Shown here: positions 25,290 to 36,542 of the stretch, piece by piece
Layout of the letters: each line of letters begins with the position of its first letter
How positions within the stretch are numbered: the first letter of the stretch is position 1
Assembly: GCF_900102745.1 (NCBI RefSeq)
Contig: NZ_FMZF01000008.1
Span: 62,001-126,000, forward strand
DNA: 64,000 nucleotides
Origin: Geodermatophilus telluris
GTDB lineage: Bacteria > Actinomycetota > Actinomycetes > Mycobacteriales > Geodermatophilaceae
Direction of reading: 5' to 3'
Position numbers and translations under genes: made by a program
Notes under the pieces: generated by a model
What the model was told of the DNA's origin: nothing
Database searches by the model: none
What the model saw: only the letters and a program-made list of their open reading frames with translations

Positions 25290-25392
25290 CCCCCGCTCCC
25301 GACACCACCGCCGTCCGGGGGTGGCGCGGCGGGCTCCCCGGGTCCATCGTCGTCGGGTCCCACCCGACGCCGCGACGGACGAGGAGCCCGAC

Positions 25393-27069
25393 GTGACCGA
25401 GACCCTGCCCGGGGCGGGCGCCCCGGCACTGCCGTCCTACGCCAGCGGGACCAGCACCGTGCCGCTGCTCGGCGACACCATCGGCGCCGACCTCGACCGG
25501 ACGGCGGCCCGCGTCGGCGACCACGAGGCGCTCGTGGAGTGCGCCACCGGGCGCCGCTGGACCTACCCGCAGCTCGTCGCCGAGGTCGACGCCTGCGCGC
25601 TCGGCCTCGACGCCCTCGGCGTGGCCAAGGGCGACCGGGTCGGCATCTGGTCGCCCAACTGCGCCGAGTGGGTGTTCGTCCAGTACGGGACGGCGAAGCT
25701 CGGCGCCGTCCTGGTGAACATCAACCCCGCCTACCGCACCCACGAGCTCGCCTACGTGCTGCGCCAGGCCGGCATCTCGGTGCTGGTGGCCGCCCCGGAG
25801 TTCAAGACCAGCGACTACCGCGCGATGGTCGCCGAGGTCCGCGGCGAGTGCCCGGAGCTGCGCGAGGTCGTCTTCCTCGGCGACCCGGGGTGGGAGCAGC
25901 TGATGGCCACCGGCCGCGCCGCCGACCGCGGCCTGCTCGCCGCGCGCGCCGCCGAGCTCTCCCCCGACGACCCGATCAACATCCAGTACACCTCGGGCAC
26001 GACCGGCTTCCCCAAGGGCGCCACGCTCTCGCACCACAACCTGCTCAACAACGGGTTCTTCGTGGGCGAGGGCTGCGGCTACACCGAGGCCGACCGGATC
26101 TGCATCCCGGTGCCCTACTACCACTGCTTCGGCATGGGGATGGGCAACCTCGGCGCCACCAGCCACGGGGCGACCATGGTCATCCCCGCGCCGGCGTTCG
26201 ACCCGGCGGCGACGCTGCGCGCCGTGCAGGACGAGCGGTGCACGTCGCTCTACGGCGTCCCGACGATGTTCATCGCCGAGCTGGCGCTGCCCGACTTCGC
26301 CACCTACGACCTCTCGTCGCTGCGGACCGGGATCATGGCCGGCTCGCCGTGCCCGGTGGAGGTGATGAAGCGGGTGGTCGCCGAGATGGGCATGACCGAG
26401 GTGACCATCTGCTACGGCATGACCGAGACCTCGCCGGTGTCCACCCAGACCGGCGCCGACGACGACCTCGACCGGCGCACCTCCACGGTCGGCCGGGTGC
26501 ACCCGCACCTGGAGGTCAAGGTGGTCGACCCGGCCACCGGGATCACCGTGCCGCGCGGCACCCCGGGTGAGTTCTGCACCCGCGGCTACTCGGTGATGCT
26601 CGGCTACTGGCAGGAGCCGGAGAAGACCGCCGAGGTCATCGACCGGGCCCGCTGGATGCACACCGGCGACCTCGCCGTCATGGACGACGCCGGCTACCTC
26701 AACATCGTCGGCCGGATCAAGGACATGGTGATCCGCGGCGGCGAGAACGTGTACCCCCGCGAGGTGGAGGAGTTCCTCTACACCCACCCCGACGTGGTCG
26801 ACGCGCAGGTGATCGGCGTCCCCGACGAGCGGTTCGGCGAGGAGCTCATGGCGTGGGTGCGGTTGCGCGAGGGCGCCGAGCCGCTGACGCCCGAGGCGCT
26901 GCGGGCCTTCTGCGCGGGCAAGCTGGCGCACTACAAGGTCCCCCGCTACGTCAAGGTCGTCGAGGCGTTCCCGATGACGGTCACCGGCAAGGTGCGCAAG
27001 GTGGAGATGCGCGAGGTGTCGGTGCACGAGCTCGGCCTCGAGCAGGCCGCCGCGATCCAGAACGCCTGA
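25393..27069 (+). CDS. acyl-CoA ligase (AMP-binding, FadD35-like)
   Basis: 558 residues from GTG with GAGGAG 6 bases upstream. AMP-binding P-loop [12 protein letters not shown] (199-210), GYGMTE-like [36 protein letters not shown] hinge, and the terminal VTGKVRK lysine region. It activates a short- or medium-chain or branched acid to its CoA ester through an acyl-AMP. The surrounding order (ligase, TetR, carboxylase beta and alpha, acyl-CoA dehydrogenase) is that of the M. tuberculosis fadD35-Rv2506-accD1-accA1-fadE19 region as I remember it. Convergent with the TetR gene. Confidence 0.93.
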   Translation: MTETLPGAGAPALPSYASGTSTVPLLGDTIGADLDRTAARVGDHEALVECATGRRWTYPQLVAEVDACALGLDALGVAKGDRVGIWSPNCAEWVFVQYGTAKLGAVLVNINPAYRTHELAYVLRQAGISVLVAAPEFKTSDYRAMVAEVRGECPELREVVFLGDPGWEQLMATGRAADRGLLAARAAELSPDDPINIQYTSGTTGFPKGATLSHHNLLNNGFFVGEGCGYTEADRICIPVPYYHCFGMGMGNLGATSHGATMVIPAPAFDPAATLRAVQDERCTSLYGVPTMFIAELALPDFATYDLSSLRTGIMAGSPCPVEVMKRVVAEMGMTEVTICYGMTETSPVSTQTGADDDLDRRTSTVGRVHPHLEVKVVDPATGITVPRGTPGEFCTRGYSVMLGYWQEPEKTAEVIDRARWMHTGDLAVMDDAGYLNIVGRIKDMVIRGGENVYPREVEEFLYTHPDVVDAQVIGVPDERFGEELMAWVRLREGAEPLTPEALRAFCAGKLAHYKVPRYVKVVEAFPMTVTGKVRKVEMREVSVHELGLEQAAAIQNA

Positions 27070-27070
27070 G

Positions 27071-27146
27071 GGAGGACCCCCTGCCCCCGGCCCCCCTGCA
27101 GGGGCCCGCCGCGAGCTCGCGAGCGGTGGGGGCAGGGGGGTCCTTC
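27071..27146. terminator. bidirectional terminator containing an interspersed repeat copy
   Basis: Between convergent ligase and TetR genes. GGACCCCCTGCCCCC (27074-27088) pairs with GGGGGCAGGGGGGTCC (27128-27143) with one bulged G, and smaller palindromes (CCCCTGCAGGGG, GCGAGCTCGC) lie inside. Bases 27091-27146 are about 85% identical to the repeat at 170-226. Confidence 0.7.
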
Positions 27147-27147
27147 C

Positions 27148-27753
27148 TCAGGCGGTGGCGGCGGCCTCGGCCATCTCGGCGAGCAGGGCGCCCATCTCGT
27201 CCCGGGGCAGCCGCCCGGCGCTGTGCGGCGTGGAGTTGACCAGCCCGAAGACCGCGTGGGCGCGGGCCCGGCAGGCGTCGGCGTCCTCGCCGGGCCGCAG
27301 CCGGCGCAGCACGTCGACCCACACCTCGACGTAGCGGCGCTGCAGCCGGCGCACCCGGGCGGCGTCGCCGGGGGCCAGCGAGCCGAGGTCGCGGTCGTGC
27401 ACGGTGATCAGCGCCGGGTTGTCCAGCGCGAAGTCGACCTGGAAGGCCACCAGCGCCCGCAGCTGCGCGGCGGGGTCGGGTCCGGCGGCCGCCACCCGGG
27501 CCCGTCCGCCGGCGAGCAGCCGTTCGCTGATGCCCTGCAGCATCTCGGCGATCATCGCGTCCTTGCTCGCGAAGTGCCGGTAGATGGCCGGGCCGGTCAC
27601 GCCGATGGCGGCCCCGACGTCGTCCACCCCGACCGACCGCGAGCCGCGCTCGGCGAACAGCCGCGCGGCCGCGCGCAGGATCTGCTCGCGCCGGGACAGC
27701 CGGGTGGCGTCGGCGGCCAGCGCCGTGTCGCTGGCGGCCGGCGCATCGGTCAT
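27148..27753 (-). CDS. TetR-family repressor of the acyl-CoA/leucine catabolic cluster
   Basis: 201 residues. N-terminal HTH (about 23-70: REQILRAAARLFAERG, VDDVGAAIGVTGPAIYRHFASKDAMIAEML) and a helical ligand-binding domain. Divergent from the carboxylase operon with 48 bases between starts. The gap and the first carboxylase codons carry three GTTAAC palindromes, likely its operators. By position it corresponds to Rv2506 in M. tuberculosis. An acyl-CoA inducer is probable from context. Confidence 0.9.
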   Translation of the reverse strand: MTDAPAASDTALAADATRLSRREQILRAAARLFAERGSRSVGVDDVGAAIGVTGPAIYRHFASKDAMIAEMLQGISERLLAGGRARVAAAGPDPAAQLRALVAFQVDFALDNPALITVHDRDLGSLAPGDAARVRRLQRRYVEVWVDVLRRLRPGEDADACRARAHAVFGLVNSTPHSAGRLPRDEMGALLAEMAEAAATA

Positions 27754-27801
27754 GCCCCGGATGCTAGCCGTGGCGTGTGAACGTGCGTTAACCTCCGGCG
27801 C

Positions 27802-29429
<1,628 letters not shown>

Positions 29430-29433
<4 letters not shown>

Positions 29434-31412
29434 GCGCCGTGTTCGACACCGTCCTGGTCGCCAACCGCGGCGAGATCGCCGTCCGCGTGATCCGCACGCT
29501 GCGCCGCCTCGGCGTGCGCAGCGTCGCCGTCCACTCCGACGCCGACGCCGACGCCCGCCACGTCCGCGAGGCCGACGTCGCCGTCCGGCTCGGGCCGACG
29601 CCGGCCGCGCAGTCCTACCTGTCGATCGAGCGGCTGCTCGACGCCGCCGCCCGCACCGGCGCGCAGGCCGTGCACCCCGGCTACGGGTTCCTGTCGGAGA
29701 ACACCGCGTTCGCGCAGGCGTGCGCCGACGCCGGGCTGGTCTTCGTCGGCCCGCCGGCCAAGGCCGTCGAGGTGATGGGCGACAAGATCCGCGCCAAGCA
29801 GACCGTCAGCGCCGCCGGCGTCCCGGTCGTCCCGGGCCGCGCCGACCTCGGCATGACCGACGAGGACCTGGTGGCCGCGGCCGCGGAGGTCGGCTACCCC
29901 GTCCTGGTCAAACCGTCGGCCGGTGGCGGCGGCAAGGGCATGCGGCTGGTGCACCGGCCCGAGGACCTGCCCGCCGCGCTGGTGTCGGCCCGCCGCGAGG
30001 CGGCGACCAGCTTCGGCGACGACACGCTGTTCCTCGAGCGGTTCGTGCGCAACCCGCGGCACGTGGAGGTGCAGGTGCTCGCCGACACCCACGGCACCGT
30101 GCTGCACCTCGGCGAGCGCGAGTGCAGCCTGCAGCGGCGGCACCAGAAGATCGTCGAGGAGGCGCCCTCGCCGCTGCTCACCCCGGCGCAGCGCGAGCGC
30201 TACGGCGCGCTGGCCGTCGACGTCGCCCGCGCCGTCGGCTACACCGGCGCCGGCACCGTGGAGTTCATCGTCGGCGGCGACACCCCCGACGAGCCGTTCT
30301 TCATGGAGATGAACACCCGGCTGCAGGTCGAGCACCCGGTCACCGAGCTGGTCACCGGCATCGACCTGGTCGAGCAGCAGCTGCGGGTGGCCGCCGGCGA
30401 GCCACTGCCGTTCGGCCAGGCCGACGTCGTGCTCACCGGCTCCGCCGTCGAGGCCCGGCTCTACGCCGAGGACCCCGCCCGCGGCTTCCTGCCCACCGGC
30501 GGCACGGTGCGCGCGCTCGCCGAGCCCGCCGGCGAGGGGGTGCGGGTCGACAGCGGCCTGCTCGCGGGCCTGGAGGTGGGCAGCGCCTACGACCCGATGC
30601 TGGCCAAGGTCGTCGCCTGGGGCCCCGACCGCGACACCGCGCTCACCCGGCTCGACCGTGCGCTGGCCGGCACCGTCGTCCTCGGCGTCGGCACCAACAC
30701 CGGTTTCCTGCGCGCGCTGCTCGCCGACGGCGACGTGCGCGCCGGGCGGCTGGACACCGGCCTGGTCGAGCGCGAGCTCGACCGGCTGACCGGCGCCCCC
30801 GTGCCGGTGGCGGCGCACGCCGCGTTCGCGCTGTCCCGGCTGGCGGCGCTGCGGCCGGCCGGCCCGGTCGTCGACCCCTGGGACGTCCCCAGCGGCTGGC
30901 GCCCCGGCGGCCGGCGCGCGCCGCTGCGCTGGGACCTCGCCGGCCCCGACGGCGAGCGGCTGACCGTCACGCTCACCGGCGGCGACCGGCTGCGGGTCGG
31001 CGACGGGGACGAGCACGTGGTCGCCGGCACCCCGGTCGACGGCGGCCTGCTGGTCACCGTCGACGGCCGCACCGCGCACGCCCGGACGGCGGTCGACGGC
31101 GCGGTCACCTGGGTGCACGTGGACGGCGTCACCGCGGCGCTGGCCGAGCTGCCGCCCGCGCGGCTGCACGCCGACGCCGCCTCGGCCGACCGCACCGTGC
31201 GCAGCCCGATGCCCGGCACCGTCGTCGCGGTGCCGGTGACCCCCGGCGCCGTGGTCCGCGCCGGGGAGCCCCTCGTGGTGGTGGAGGCGATGAAGATGGA
31301 GCACACGCTGACCGCGCCAGCCGACGGCACGGTGGACGTCCCGGTGCGGGTGGGCGACCGGGTCGCCGTCGACCAGGAGCTCGCCGTCGTGCACCCGGGC
31401 GAGGCGTCGTGA
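29430..31412 (+). CDS. accA1: methylcrotonyl-CoA carboxylase alpha (biotin carboxylase/biotin carrier) subunit
   Basis: 660 residues from the GTG overlapping the beta-subunit stop (GTGA); GTG at 29439 is an alternative. Biotin carboxylase domain (about 4-450: [42 protein letters not shown]), a linker domain typical of MCC/PCC alpha, and a C-terminal biotinyl domain with EAMKMEH, biotin on Lys622. It makes carboxybiotin with ATP and bicarbonate and partners the beta subunit as a dodecamer in known MCCs. Confidence 0.95.
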
Positions 31413-32353
31413 GCACCCCGCTGGCCGGCCTGCCGCCGCGGGTCGAGGTCTACGAGGTCGGCCCCCGCGACGGCCTGCAGAACGAGGCCGCCGCGCTGCC
31501 GGTGGAGGTCAAGGCCGAGTTCGTCCGCCGGCTGGTCGCCGCCGGGCTGCGCACGGTGGAGCTGACCAGCTTCGTGCCGAAGCGGTGGATCCCCCAGCTC
31601 GGCGACGCCGAGGAGCTGCTCGCGCTGCTCGGCGACGACCAGCCGTCCCGGGCGCCGGTCCTGGTGCCCAACGAGAAGGGGCTGGCCCGCGCGGTGGCGG
31701 CCGGCGCCCGCGAGGTCGCGGTGTTCGCCTCCGCGACGGAGTCCTTCGCCCGCCGCAACCTCAACCGCAGCGTCGCCGAGTCGCTGGCCGCGTTCGCCCC
31801 CGTCGTCGAGCAGGCCCGCGCGGCCGGGCTGCCGGTGCGCGGCTACGTGTCCATGTGCTTCGGCGACCCCTGGGAGGGCGCGGTGCCCCTGGACCAGGTG
31901 GCCGCCGTCGCACTGCGGCTGGTCGAGTTCGGCTGCGCCGAGATCAGCCTCGGCGACACCATCGGCGTGGGCACCCCCGGGCAGGTGGCCGCGCTGCTGG
32001 CGCTGCTCGACCGAGAGGGGCTGGGCGCCGACCGGATCGCCGTCCACTTCCACGACACCTACGGGCAGGCGCTGGCCAACACGCTGCTCGCCCTGCAGCA
32101 CGGCGTGACCACGGTGGACGCGTCGGCCGGCGGCCTCGGCGGCTGCCCCTACGCCGGCAGCGCCACCGGCAACCTCGCCACCGAGGACCTCGTCTGGCAG
32201 CTCGACGGGCTCGGCGTCGACACCGGCGTGGACCTGCCGGCCCTGGCCCGCACCAGCCTCTGGATGGCCGGGCAGCTCGGCCGCCCCAGCCCCTCCCGCG
32301 CCCTCGCGGCGCTCGCCCCCACCCTCACCGCCCCCACGGACCAGGAGTCCTGA
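31409..32353 (+). CDS. hydroxymethylglutaryl-CoA lyase
   Basis: 314 residues from GTG overlapping the previous stop (GTGA). Family signatures: GPRDGLQNE (18-26), [12 protein letters not shown] metal-binding histidines, and [14 protein letters not shown] with the catalytic cysteine. It splits HMG-CoA to acetyl-CoA and acetoacetate, the last step of leucine degradation after MCC. A 3-methylglutaconyl-CoA hydratase, needed in between, is not in this operon. Confidence 0.95.
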   Translation: MSTPLAGLPPRVEVYEVGPRDGLQNEAAALPVEVKAEFVRRLVAAGLRTVELTSFVPKRWIPQLGDAEELLALLGDDQPSRAPVLVPNEKGLARAVAAGAREVAVFASATESFARRNLNRSVAESLAAFAPVVEQARAAGLPVRGYVSMCFGDPWEGAVPLDQVAAVALRLVEFGCAEISLGDTIGVGTPGQVAALLALLDREGLGADRIAVHFHDTYGQALANTLLALQHGVTTVDASAGGLGGCPYAGSATGNLATEDLVWQLDGLGVDTGVDLPALARTSLWMAGQLGRPSPSRALAALAPTLTAPTDQES

Positions 32354-32354
32354 C

Positions 32355-33506
32355 GTGCTCGACACCCGCCTGACCGACGAGCAGCTGCAGCTGAAGAAGA
32401 CCGTCGAGGAGTTCGCCCGCGAGGTCGTCGCGCCGGTCTCCTACCAGCACGACCGCGACGAGACCTTCCCGTACGAGGTCGTGCGGGGGATGGCCGAGAT
32501 GGGCCTGTTCGGCCTGCCCTTCCCCGAGGAGTACGGCGGCATGGGCGGGGACTACTTCGCCCTCTGCCTGGCCATCGAGGAGCTCGCCCGCGTCGACCAG
32601 AGCGTGGCGATCACGCTCGAGGCCGGGTGCTCGCTGGGCGCCATGCCGGTGTACCGGTTCGGCTCCGAGGCCCAGAAGCAGGAGTGGCTGCCGCTGCTGA
32701 CCAGCGGGCAGGCGCTGGGCGCGTTCGGGCTCACCGAGGCCGGCGCCGGCAGCGACGCCGGCGGTACCCGGACGACGGCGGTGCTCGCCGACGGGCAGTG
32801 GACGATCAACGGCAGCAAGGCGTTCATCACCAACTCCGGCACCGACATCACCCGGCTGGTGACCGTCACCGCCGTCACCGGGCAGCTCGCCGACGGCCGC
32901 AAGGAGATCAGCTCGATCCTGGTGCCGGTGCCCACGCCCGGGTTCACCGCCGAGCCCGCCTACGACAAGGTCGGCTGGCACGCCAGCGACACCCACCCGC
33001 TGTCCTTCGACGACGTCCGGGTGCCCGAGGAGAACCTCCTCGGCGAGCGCGGCCGCGGCTACGCGAACTTCCTGCGCATCCTCGACGAGGGCCGCATCGC
33101 CATCGCCGCGCTGTCGGTGGGCGCCGCGCAGGGCTGCGTGGACGAGAGCGTGCGGTACGCGCGGGAGCGCTCGGCGTTCGGCCGGCCGATCGTGCAGAAC
33201 CAGGCCATCGCCTTCAAGATCGCCCGCATGGAGGCCCGGGTCCTGGCCGCCCGCGCCGCCTACTACGACGCCGCGGCCAGGATGCTCGCCGGGCTGCCGT
33301 TCAAGAAGGAGGCCGCGGTGGCCAAGCTGGTCGCCGGCGAGGCCGCCATGGACAACGCCCGCGACGCCACCCAGGTGCACGGCGGCTACGGGTTCATGAA
33401 CGAGTACCCGGTGGCCCGGCACTACCGCGACTCGAAGATCCTCGAGGTCGGCGAGGGCACCACCGAGGTGCAGCTCATGCTCATCGCGCGCGAGCTCGGC
33501 CTCTGA
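32355..33506 (+). CDS. acyl-CoA dehydrogenase (FadE19/isovaleryl-CoA-type)
   Basis: 383 residues, GTG start one base after the lyase stop. Acyl-CoA dehydrogenase motifs: GLTEAGAGSDAGGTRTTA, NGSKAFITNSGT, RFGRPI-like SAFGRPIVQNQAIAFKIARM, and QVHGGYGFMNEYPVARHYRDSKI near the C-terminus. DEGRIAIAALSVG is seen in IVD/SCAD-like enzymes. Given the operon it most likely oxidises isovaleryl-CoA to 3-methylcrotonyl-CoA, feeding MCC. FAD enzyme, needs ETF. 2-methylbutyryl-CoA is another possible substrate. Confidence 0.94.
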   Translation: MLDTRLTDEQLQLKKTVEEFAREVVAPVSYQHDRDETFPYEVVRGMAEMGLFGLPFPEEYGGMGGDYFALCLAIEELARVDQSVAITLEAGCSLGAMPVYRFGSEAQKQEWLPLLTSGQALGAFGLTEAGAGSDAGGTRTTAVLADGQWTINGSKAFITNSGTDITRLVTVTAVTGQLADGRKEISSILVPVPTPGFTAEPAYDKVGWHASDTHPLSFDDVRVPEENLLGERGRGYANFLRILDEGRIAIAALSVGAAQGCVDESVRYARERSAFGRPIVQNQAIAFKIARMEARVLAARAAYYDAAARMLAGLPFKKEAAVAKLVAGEAAMDNARDATQVHGGYGFMNEYPVARHYRDSKILEVGEGTTEVQLMLIARELGL

Positions 33507-33517
33507 CCGGCCGGCCG

Positions 33518-34030
33518 GTGGTCGGTGACCGGCCGGCCGGCGGGACCGACCTCCCGGCGCGCACCCGCGCCGCCTACGACGCGGTGGCGCACGACTACGC
33601 CGACCTGCCGCGCGACGAGCTGGCCGGCAAGCCGCTGGACCGGGCGCTGCTCGCCGTCCTCGCCGAGCAGGTGCAGCGGCGCGGCGGCGGGCCGGTCGGC
33701 GACCTCGGCTGCGGGACGGGGCGGGTGGCCGCGCACCTGGCCGGGCTCGGGCTCGACGTCGTCGGCGTCGACCTCTCGCCGGCCATGCTGCGGGTCGCCC
33801 GCCGGGACTCCCCCGGGCTCCCGCTGGCCGTCGGCACGCTGGCCGCGCTGCCGCTGGCCGACGGGGTGCTCGCCGGCGCGCTCGCCTGGTACTCGGTCAT
33901 CCACACCCCGCCCGCGTTGCTGTCCGGCGTGTGCGCCGAGCTGCGCCGGGTGCTCGCCGGCGGCGCCCCGGAGCCGCCCGAGCGCACCCGTCAGGTCTAC
34001 GTCAGCGCCGTCCGGGAGGAGCACCGCTGA
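33518..34030 (+). pseudogene. SAM methyltransferase with internal deletion
   Basis: 170-residue frame from GTG. The N-terminal part is a normal class I methyltransferase: TRAAYDAVAHDYADLP, motif I GDLGCGTGRVAAHLAG, DVVGVDLSPAML, LPLADGVLAGALAWYSVIHTPP and LRRVLAGG. Then the text jumps straight to PPERTRQVYVSAVREE, which resembles the last strand of such enzymes. The usual ~40-50 residues after RRVL(A)PGG (strand 5 to strand 7 region) are missing. The frame is still open, so it is either a recent in-frame deletion or a shortened protein. It starts 11 bases after the dehydrogenase gene. Confidence 0.6.
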
Positions 34031-34104
34031 CGGCCGAGGTCGTGCTGTTCCACCACGCCCAGGGGCGCACGTCCGGTTCCCCGGGGCCTGCCTGCCGGCC
34101 GCGG
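34027..34104 (+). pseudogene. remnant of a dienelactone hydrolase-family gene
   Basis: Overlapping the methyltransferase stop, the frame at 34027 reads LTAEVVLFHHAQGRTSG, closely like the start of dienelactone hydrolase-family proteins (AEVVLFHHAQG.TPGV). The expected continuation, a RAFADRLR.AGH helix, is absent, and the text becomes unrelated. The likely original start GTG would have overlapped the upstream TGA; it now reads CTG. The rest of the gene is gone. The next ~70 bases to 34177 hold nothing I recognise. Confidence 0.5.
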
Positions 34105-34177
34105 AGTCCGGCGGGTGATCGGCACCTGTCCACCGATCGCTCGCTGCCCTCCTCCGACGCCGCGGCCACCGCGCCGC

Positions 34178-35047
34178 TCACCGGACGGGTGCGGGAGCTG
34201 CTCGCGCGCGTGTGACCCCGGCCCACGCGGCGATCGCCTCGTCCCCGGGGTCGCCGTCGGCCACCAGGGCGCGGAACGCCCGCCGCACGGTGCCGCCGGG
34301 CGGCAGCCGCAGCGGGTGGCGCGCCGCCAGCGAGGACCCGAGGCCCGGGTAGTCGGCGACGCGCACGAACCACGGGTCGGCGCGGGTGGCGTCGTCGGCA
34401 CCGGTCAGGACGACGGTGTACCCGGCCGCCCGGTCGGTGAGGGCCAGCCACGGCGCGGGTGAGCCGTGCACGGCCTCCTCCCCGACCGCCGCCGGCGTGC
34501 GCACGTGCGGTCGGGCCACCGGCGGCAGCCGCCAGGAGAACCCGCCGTAGCCGGCGCCCGGGCGGCCGTTCGTGGCCGGGCTGCCCAGCGCCAGCTCGCC
34601 GCCGGTGGCGTTGGTGAGCGCGGTGCTGAACCCCAGCTCCCACCCGCCGGCGACCGCGCGCGCCCGCACCCGCCGGTGCTCGCCGAGCAGCAGCCGCCCG
34701 TCCGAGCCCAGCCAGTGCAGCGCCTCGTCGAAGCCGCCGTCCGTGTGGGCGGAGAGCCGCGCGGACTCCACCCGGCCGTGGTCCGCGCGCGGGGTGTAGC
34801 CGCGGTCGCGCAGGTACGTGGGTCCGCCCCACAGGTTGGCGCCGCCGACGTCGGGGATGCCGACCGACACCCCCAGGTGCCACGGGTGGTCGGCGGGCAG
34901 CGCGTCGGTCACCGGCAGCCCGCCCAGCGTGCTGACCGGGTGCAGGAAGGGCCGGGGCGCCAGCGACGGGTCCAGGTCGCGGCCGTCGCGGTACCGGGCC
35001 ACCACCACCCCGCCGACCCGCAGGACGGCGGCCGGGCGGTCAGCCAC
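34178..35047 (-). CDS. PmoA-like (DUF6807) family protein
   Basis: 289 residues. Motifs of this family: RPFLHPVSTLGGLPVTDALPADHPWHLGV near the N-terminus, NLWGGPTYL, the GELALGSPATNGRPGAGYGGFSWRLP stretch and the galactose-mutarotase-like beta-rich pattern. Despite the family name it is not a methane monooxygenase; such genes sit in sugar or polyol catabolic clusters beside Gfo/Idh/MocA genes, as here, where its start overlaps the preceding oxidoreductase by 8 bases. Catalytic role unknown. Confidence 0.85.
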   Translation of the reverse strand: MADRPAAVLRVGGVVVARYRDGRDLDPSLAPRPFLHPVSTLGGLPVTDALPADHPWHLGVSVGIPDVGGANLWGGPTYLRDRGYTPRADHGRVESARLSAHTDGGFDEALHWLGSDGRLLLGEHRRVRARAVAGGWELGFSTALTNATGGELALGSPATNGRPGAGYGGFSWRLPPVARPHVRTPAAVGEEAVHGSPAPWLALTDRAAGYTVVLTGADDATRADPWFVRVADYPGLGSSLAARHPLRLPPGGTVRRAFRALVADGDPGDEAIAAWAGVTRARAAPAPVR

Positions 35048-36221
35048 GGGCGGCGCCCGCCCCGGCCCGCGCCCACGGCAGCCCCAGCTCGGAGAACAGC
35101 AGCCGGCCGGCGGCCGCCCGCTCCACGGCGTCGGCCACCCCGGGGACGACGCGCGCGCCCGCCGTCCCGGCGCGACGGTGCGCCGGCGGCACCTCGACCG
35201 GCTCGTCGGCGAGGCGGACCGCCTCCACCACCTGCATGAACGCGCGCGTCGCGGCCGGCGGCACGAGCACCGGGCGGCCCGGCTCGAGGACGGCGGCGAC
35301 GAGGTCCTCCAGCAGGTCGGTGGCGGGGTGTTCCGTCGTCTCCACCTCCCCGTCCCGCTCGAGGCGGACCCGGCCGGGCCGGTAGTGCAGCACGACGCGC
35401 CCGCGGGTGCCGTGCACGACGAGGTGGGGCTCGACGTCGCGGTCGGCGCACAGGGTCACGGCCACGGTGACCTCCGTGCCGCGGTCGGTGACCACCCGCA
35501 GGCACGAGGTGTCGTCGGCCTCGATCGGGTGGGCGCGGTAGAGCTCCACCTGCGCGTCGGCGACCGCCGCGGCGCCGTCGACCGCCAGGGCGGTGGCGAC
35601 GGCGTGGGCGAAGGGGTTGGTCAGCGCGCCGTCGACCACCGGGACGCCGTCGAGGCTGCGCCGGCCGGCCCAGGGCGCGCGGGCGTAGTAGGCGGCGTCC
35701 CGCTGCCACGCGCCGGCCGCGCCGATGCCCAGCACCTCGCCGATCGCGCCGTCGGCGAGGAGTCGGCGCACGTGGGGCAGGGCCTGCGAGCCCAGGCTCT
35801 GGAAACCCACCTGGCAGGGCCGGCCGGTGCCGGCGAGATCGGCGGCGAGCTGCTCGAAGCCGGCCAGCGTGGGCGTGGGCGGCTTCTCCAGCAGCACGGC
35901 GGACCCGGCGCGCGCCGCGGTGAGCGCCAGCTCGGCGTGGGTGTGGATCGGCGTGCTGACGATCGCGATGCCGGGGCCGGTGGCCTCGAGCAGGTCGGCC
36001 AGCCGGGCACCCACCGGGACGTCGCCGGCCAGGGCGCGCTGCTCGGCGGTCAGCGGGCGGGTGTCGCAGACGCCGGCCAGCCGCACCGGCACCCCGGCGC
36101 GGGTGGCGCGGGCGAGGTTGTCCAGGTGCCAGCGGCCGTGGCCGTGCACGCCCACCAGGACGACGGGGACGGGGACGGGGACGGGGACGGGGCGGTCCCG
36201 GTCGGGGCTCGGCGCGACCAT
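35040..36221 (-). CDS. Gfo/Idh/MocA family oxidoreductase
   Basis: 393 residues. Rossmann start VVLVGVHGHGRWHLDNLARA, STPIHTHAELALTAARAG, and the family hallmark LLEKPPTP (catalytic Lys). Putative substrate histidines downstream (DGALTNPFAHAV). NAD(P)-dependent oxidation or reduction of a sugar, inositol or related polyol is expected. ATG has GAGGAG 7 bases upstream. The N-terminus holds a Pro-Val repeat encoded by a hexanucleotide array. First gene of a two-gene operon with the PmoA-like protein, with a LacI-type site upstream. Confidence 0.92.
   Translation of the reverse strand: MVAPSPDRDRPVPVPVPVPVVLVGVHGHGRWHLDNLARATRAGVPVRLAGVCDTRPLTAEQRALAGDVPVGARLADLLEATGPGIAIVSTPIHTHAELALTAARAGSAVLLEKPPTPTLAGFEQLAADLAGTGRPCQVGFQSLGSQALPHVRRLLADGAIGEVLGIGAAGAWQRDAAYYARAPWAGRRSLDGVPVVDGALTNPFAHAVATALAVDGAAAVADAQVELYRAHPIEADDTSCLRVVTDRGTEVTVAVTLCADRDVEPHLVVHGTRGRVVLHYRPGRVRLERDGEVETTEHPATDLLEDLVAAVLEPGRPVLVPPAATRAFMQVVEAVRLADEPVEVPPAHRRAGTAGARVVPGVADAVERAAAGRLLFSELGLPWARAGAGAARG
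36162..36192 (-). repeat. hexanucleotide repeat (GACGGG)5 in the oxidoreductase N-terminus
   Basis: Five exact 6-bp units on the plus strand encode the PVPVPVPV run at about residues 12-20 on the minus strand. Copy-number change keeps the frame and only lengthens the Pro-Val arm before the Rossmann strand. Confidence 0.85.
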
Positions 36222-36278
36222 GCGGCGTCTCCTCGGCTCGGCGGTCGCCCGCCACCGTAGCGTGGCGCGGGCCACCCG

Positions 36279-36292
36279 GGAAAGCGGTTGCT
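36279..36292. promoter_or_regulatory. LacI-type operator (site 1), upstream of oxidoreductase/PmoA operon
   Basis: GGAAAGCGGTTGCT fits the palindrome GGnAAnCGnTTnCC in all but the last base. It is 58 bases before the minus-strand oxidoreductase start, in a 321-base divergent region otherwise containing only site 2 and a promoter. Confidence 0.6.
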
Positions 36293-36421
36293 CACCGTGG
36301 CTGCCGCGTTCGCCACGGAGCCGTGCTCCGGGGCCGGCCGTCCGTCCCGCCCGCGCCGGCGCGTCCCGTGCCGTGCGCATTGAGGCGACGGGGCCTCCGT
36401 GAGGCGCAGCACACGTCGCAC

Positions 36422-36450
36422 TTGACACGTGCCCTGGGTCACAGCACCCT
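36422..36450 (+). promoter_or_regulatory. candidate promoter of the MHS transporter
   Basis: A perfect -35 TTGACA (36422-36427) is followed 17 bases later by CACCCT (36445-36450), a weak -10. LacI-type site 2 begins 7 bases downstream, where a repressor would cover the transcription start. Confidence 0.45.
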
Positions 36451-36456
36451 GTTCCC

Positions 36457-36470
36457 GGCAAGCGTTTACC
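36457..36470. promoter_or_regulatory. LacI-type operator (site 2), upstream of the transporter
   Basis: GGCAAGCGTTTACC matches GGnAAnCGnTTnCC at every fixed base. It sits just downstream of a TTGACA promoter and 73 bases before the transporter start codon. The LacI gene lies right after the transporter. Confidence 0.7.
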
Positions 36471-36542
36471 GGGACGGCGCGGACACCGCGGGAGCCCGGC
36501 CCCAGCACCCGGCGACCCGTCGCCGAGCACCCAGGAGGCGTC

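Noticed and set aside
34178..35047. Methane/ammonia monooxygenase subunit suggested by the PmoA family name
   Set aside because: The sequence lacks the transmembrane helices and metal ligands of particulate monooxygenase and sits in a sugar-type regulon; the name is a legacy domain label.
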